In this document: positions 32,625-33,625 of the stretch, piece after piece | Position numbering within the stretch: position 1 is the stretch's first letter | How the letters are laid out: each line of letters starts with the position of its first letter | Assembly (NCBI RefSeq): GCF_014646635.1 | Contig: NZ_BMNQ01000040.1 | Span: 1-33,625 of the forward strand | Direction of reading: 5' to 3' | DNA length: 33,625 bases | DNA from: Lentibacillus kapialis | GTDB taxonomy: Bacteria; Bacillota; Bacilli; Bacillales; Amphibacillaceae | Notes under the pieces: model-generated | Seen by the model: only the letters and a program-made list of their open reading frames with translations | Databases searched by the model: none | Told to the model about the DNA's origin: nothing | Position numbers and translations under genes: made by a program

Positions 32625-33497
32625 TTATAAACCTTGATACGGTTGCACTTCTTGCTCTAAAAAATCCAAAAATGTCCTTACAGTAACATAGTTCATTGCT
32701 TCTTTAGTTGCGTAAATCCATGTATGGCGCATAAGTTTCTCGTTGTTGCTTTTTAGTGGCACATACGATAAATCGCTTTGATTATTAAGTGTAAGACCAG
32801 TTAAAATTGCATAGCCAAGTTCATTTCTTACCATTTCTTTACAAGCCTCTGCATTATCGGCGATTATTGAAGTTACAGGGCGCTGTTTAAAATGTTGTGA
32901 CCACCAGTTATCAATAATGGTCCTTAATGAAAGGTTAGTTTTATATTCAACACGATTAAGATATGGTAAGTTGGCAATCTGTATTGGGTATCTTGAGACT
33001 AAGTAAATGCCGTCAGATGCTAATAATTTTTTATATGAATTCCATTCTATATCTTCTCTTAGGAAAGCGATATGAATCTTATTTTGTATTAAGTTTTCTA
33101 TTAAAGTTGGGCTAAATCCAGTCGTTAAATTTAAGTTTACATCCTTATATACTGTATGAAATTTTGAAAGTACGGGTGGTAACAAATACTGAGCAATTGC
33201 ACTAGAAGCTCCAATCTTTAATGGTCCTTTAATAATATCTTTAATTGAATACATATCTTCTCGAATCCTGTTCACATTTTCTAAGTGTTGGTTAGTATAC
33301 TTAATTAGTATTTCTCCCTCAGTTGTTACTTGAAAGCCTTTATTTGTTCTGATTAACAAGTCTACGCCAAAAAACTCTTCAATTTTATTAATCCTATAAG
33401 ATAATGCAGGTTGAGAAATAAATAGTTCCTCAGATATTTGCGATAAGCTAGCTTTTTTTCCAATCAATGAAAGTAAGTACCAATCGCGTTCATCCAT
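32625..33497 (-). CDS. LysR family transcriptional regulator
   Basis: A 290-residue regulator with an N-terminal winged helix (SLSQISEELFISQPALSYRI, then NKIEEFFGVDLLIRTNKG) and a two-lobed periplasmic-binding-like effector domain from about residue 88 (KGPLKIGASSAIAQYLLPPV). ATG 33497 follows AAGGAGG by seven bases. It converges on the catabolic operon. LysR proteins usually regulate a divergent neighbour, so its main target may lie beyond the window edge rather than in the island. Confidence 0.93.
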   Translation of the reverse strand: MDERDWYLLSLIGKKASLSQISEELFISQPALSYRINKIEEFFGVDLLIRTNKGFQVTTEGEILIKYTNQHLENVNRIREDMYSIKDIIKGPLKIGASSAIAQYLLPPVLSKFHTVYKDVNLNLTTGFSPTLIENLIQNKIHIAFLREDIEWNSYKKLLASDGIYLVSRYPIQIANLPYLNRVEYKTNLSLRTIIDNWWSQHFKQRPVTSIIADNAEACKEMVRNELGYAILTGLTLNNQSDLSYVPLKSNNEKLMRHTWIYATKEAMNYVTVRTFLDFLEQEVQPYQGL

Positions 33498-33625
33498 TTT
33501 ATACCTCCTTGTATTAAAAATATTTTATGTCTAATTATAAATATAAAGTAATTTTAATTATAGACTAAATCACTTAAAATTAAAATTAAAGATAAATTTC
33601 TAATTAATTTTATATTTTATTGATA
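33498..33625. promoter_or_regulatory. Very AT-rich region upstream of lysR
   Basis: Almost only A and T, with several ATAATTA-like stretches and overlapping inverted repeats such as TAATTATA. It should contain the lysR promoter and probably operator sites of the LysR T-N11-A kind, but the low complexity prevents a specific call. Confidence 0.3.

Overview
The window looks like a chromosome segment from a low-to-mid GC, probably halotolerant member of the Bacillaceae (Virgibacillus, Lentibacillus or Oceanobacillus type). The basis is the classic Bacillus gene run TPR protein - trxB - yvcI - rapZ - yvcK - whiA - crh - clpP, strong AGGAGG-like ribosome sites, frequent TTG/GTG starts, a CtsR heat-shock operator at clpP, CcpA catabolite (cre) sites, and intergenic repeats of a kind I remember from Bacillaceae. 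The genus is an inference.

Layout. (1) 1-6.5 kb, plus strand: a protein tail, a terminator and a 20-bp perfect inverted repeat; then the TPR gene and thioredoxin reductase; then, behind its own promoter and a folded leader, the yvcI-rapZ-yvcK-whiA-crh block for cell-envelope and carbon-flux control. A cre site sits directly in front of crh, which encodes a CcpA co-factor. (2) 6.5-8.2 kb: clpP (minus) flanked by repeat-rich non-coding DNA. This holds a 238-bp element with terminal inverted repeats, its miniature derivative, a five-copy AGCGGAATGAGGATCC cluster, and a second element of about 200 bp. (3) 8.2-10.95 kb, minus: a three-gene signalling unit made of a membrane-anchored secreted domain (DUF6305-like), a polytopic histidine kinase and a response regulator, behind a leader with terminator-like hairpins. 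(4) 10.97-16.7 kb, minus: a five-gene peptide ABC importer in the order ATPase, ATPase, binding lipoprotein, permease, permease. (5) 16.9-17.5 kb: tRNA-Arg(CCG) with its terminator, and a decayed MurQ-like fragment. (6) 17.5-20.8 kb: a sodium:solute symporter divergent from a MarR regulator and an M24-fold hydrolase that has lost three of the five usual metal ligands. (7) 20.9-33.6 kb: a visibly more AT-rich catabolic island, bounded by a CdaR-type regulator and a LysR regulator.

How the island may work. Glycerate kinase, a DUF3311 protein, a second symporter and an unknown 189-residue protein are overlapping genes behind a promoter with a near-consensus cre site. After a hairpin come an acyl-CoA ligase, a family I CoA-transferase, a FabG-like short-chain dehydrogenase, a thiolase and a 3-hydroxybutyryl-CoA dehydrogenase, ending at a strong terminator. 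The simplest reading is uptake of a hydroxy or short-chain acid, activation by CoA ligation or transfer, oxidation to a 3-ketoacyl-CoA by dehydrogenases of two different folds (often opposite stereochemistry), and thiolysis to acetyl-CoA, all repressed by preferred sugars through CcpA. The substrate cannot be read from the sequence.

The best candidates for something undescribed are the DUF6305-kinase-regulator unit with its leader, the metal-ligand-depleted M24 protein with its symporter and MarR regulator, the symporter-coupled 189-residue protein, and the structured repeats around clpP.
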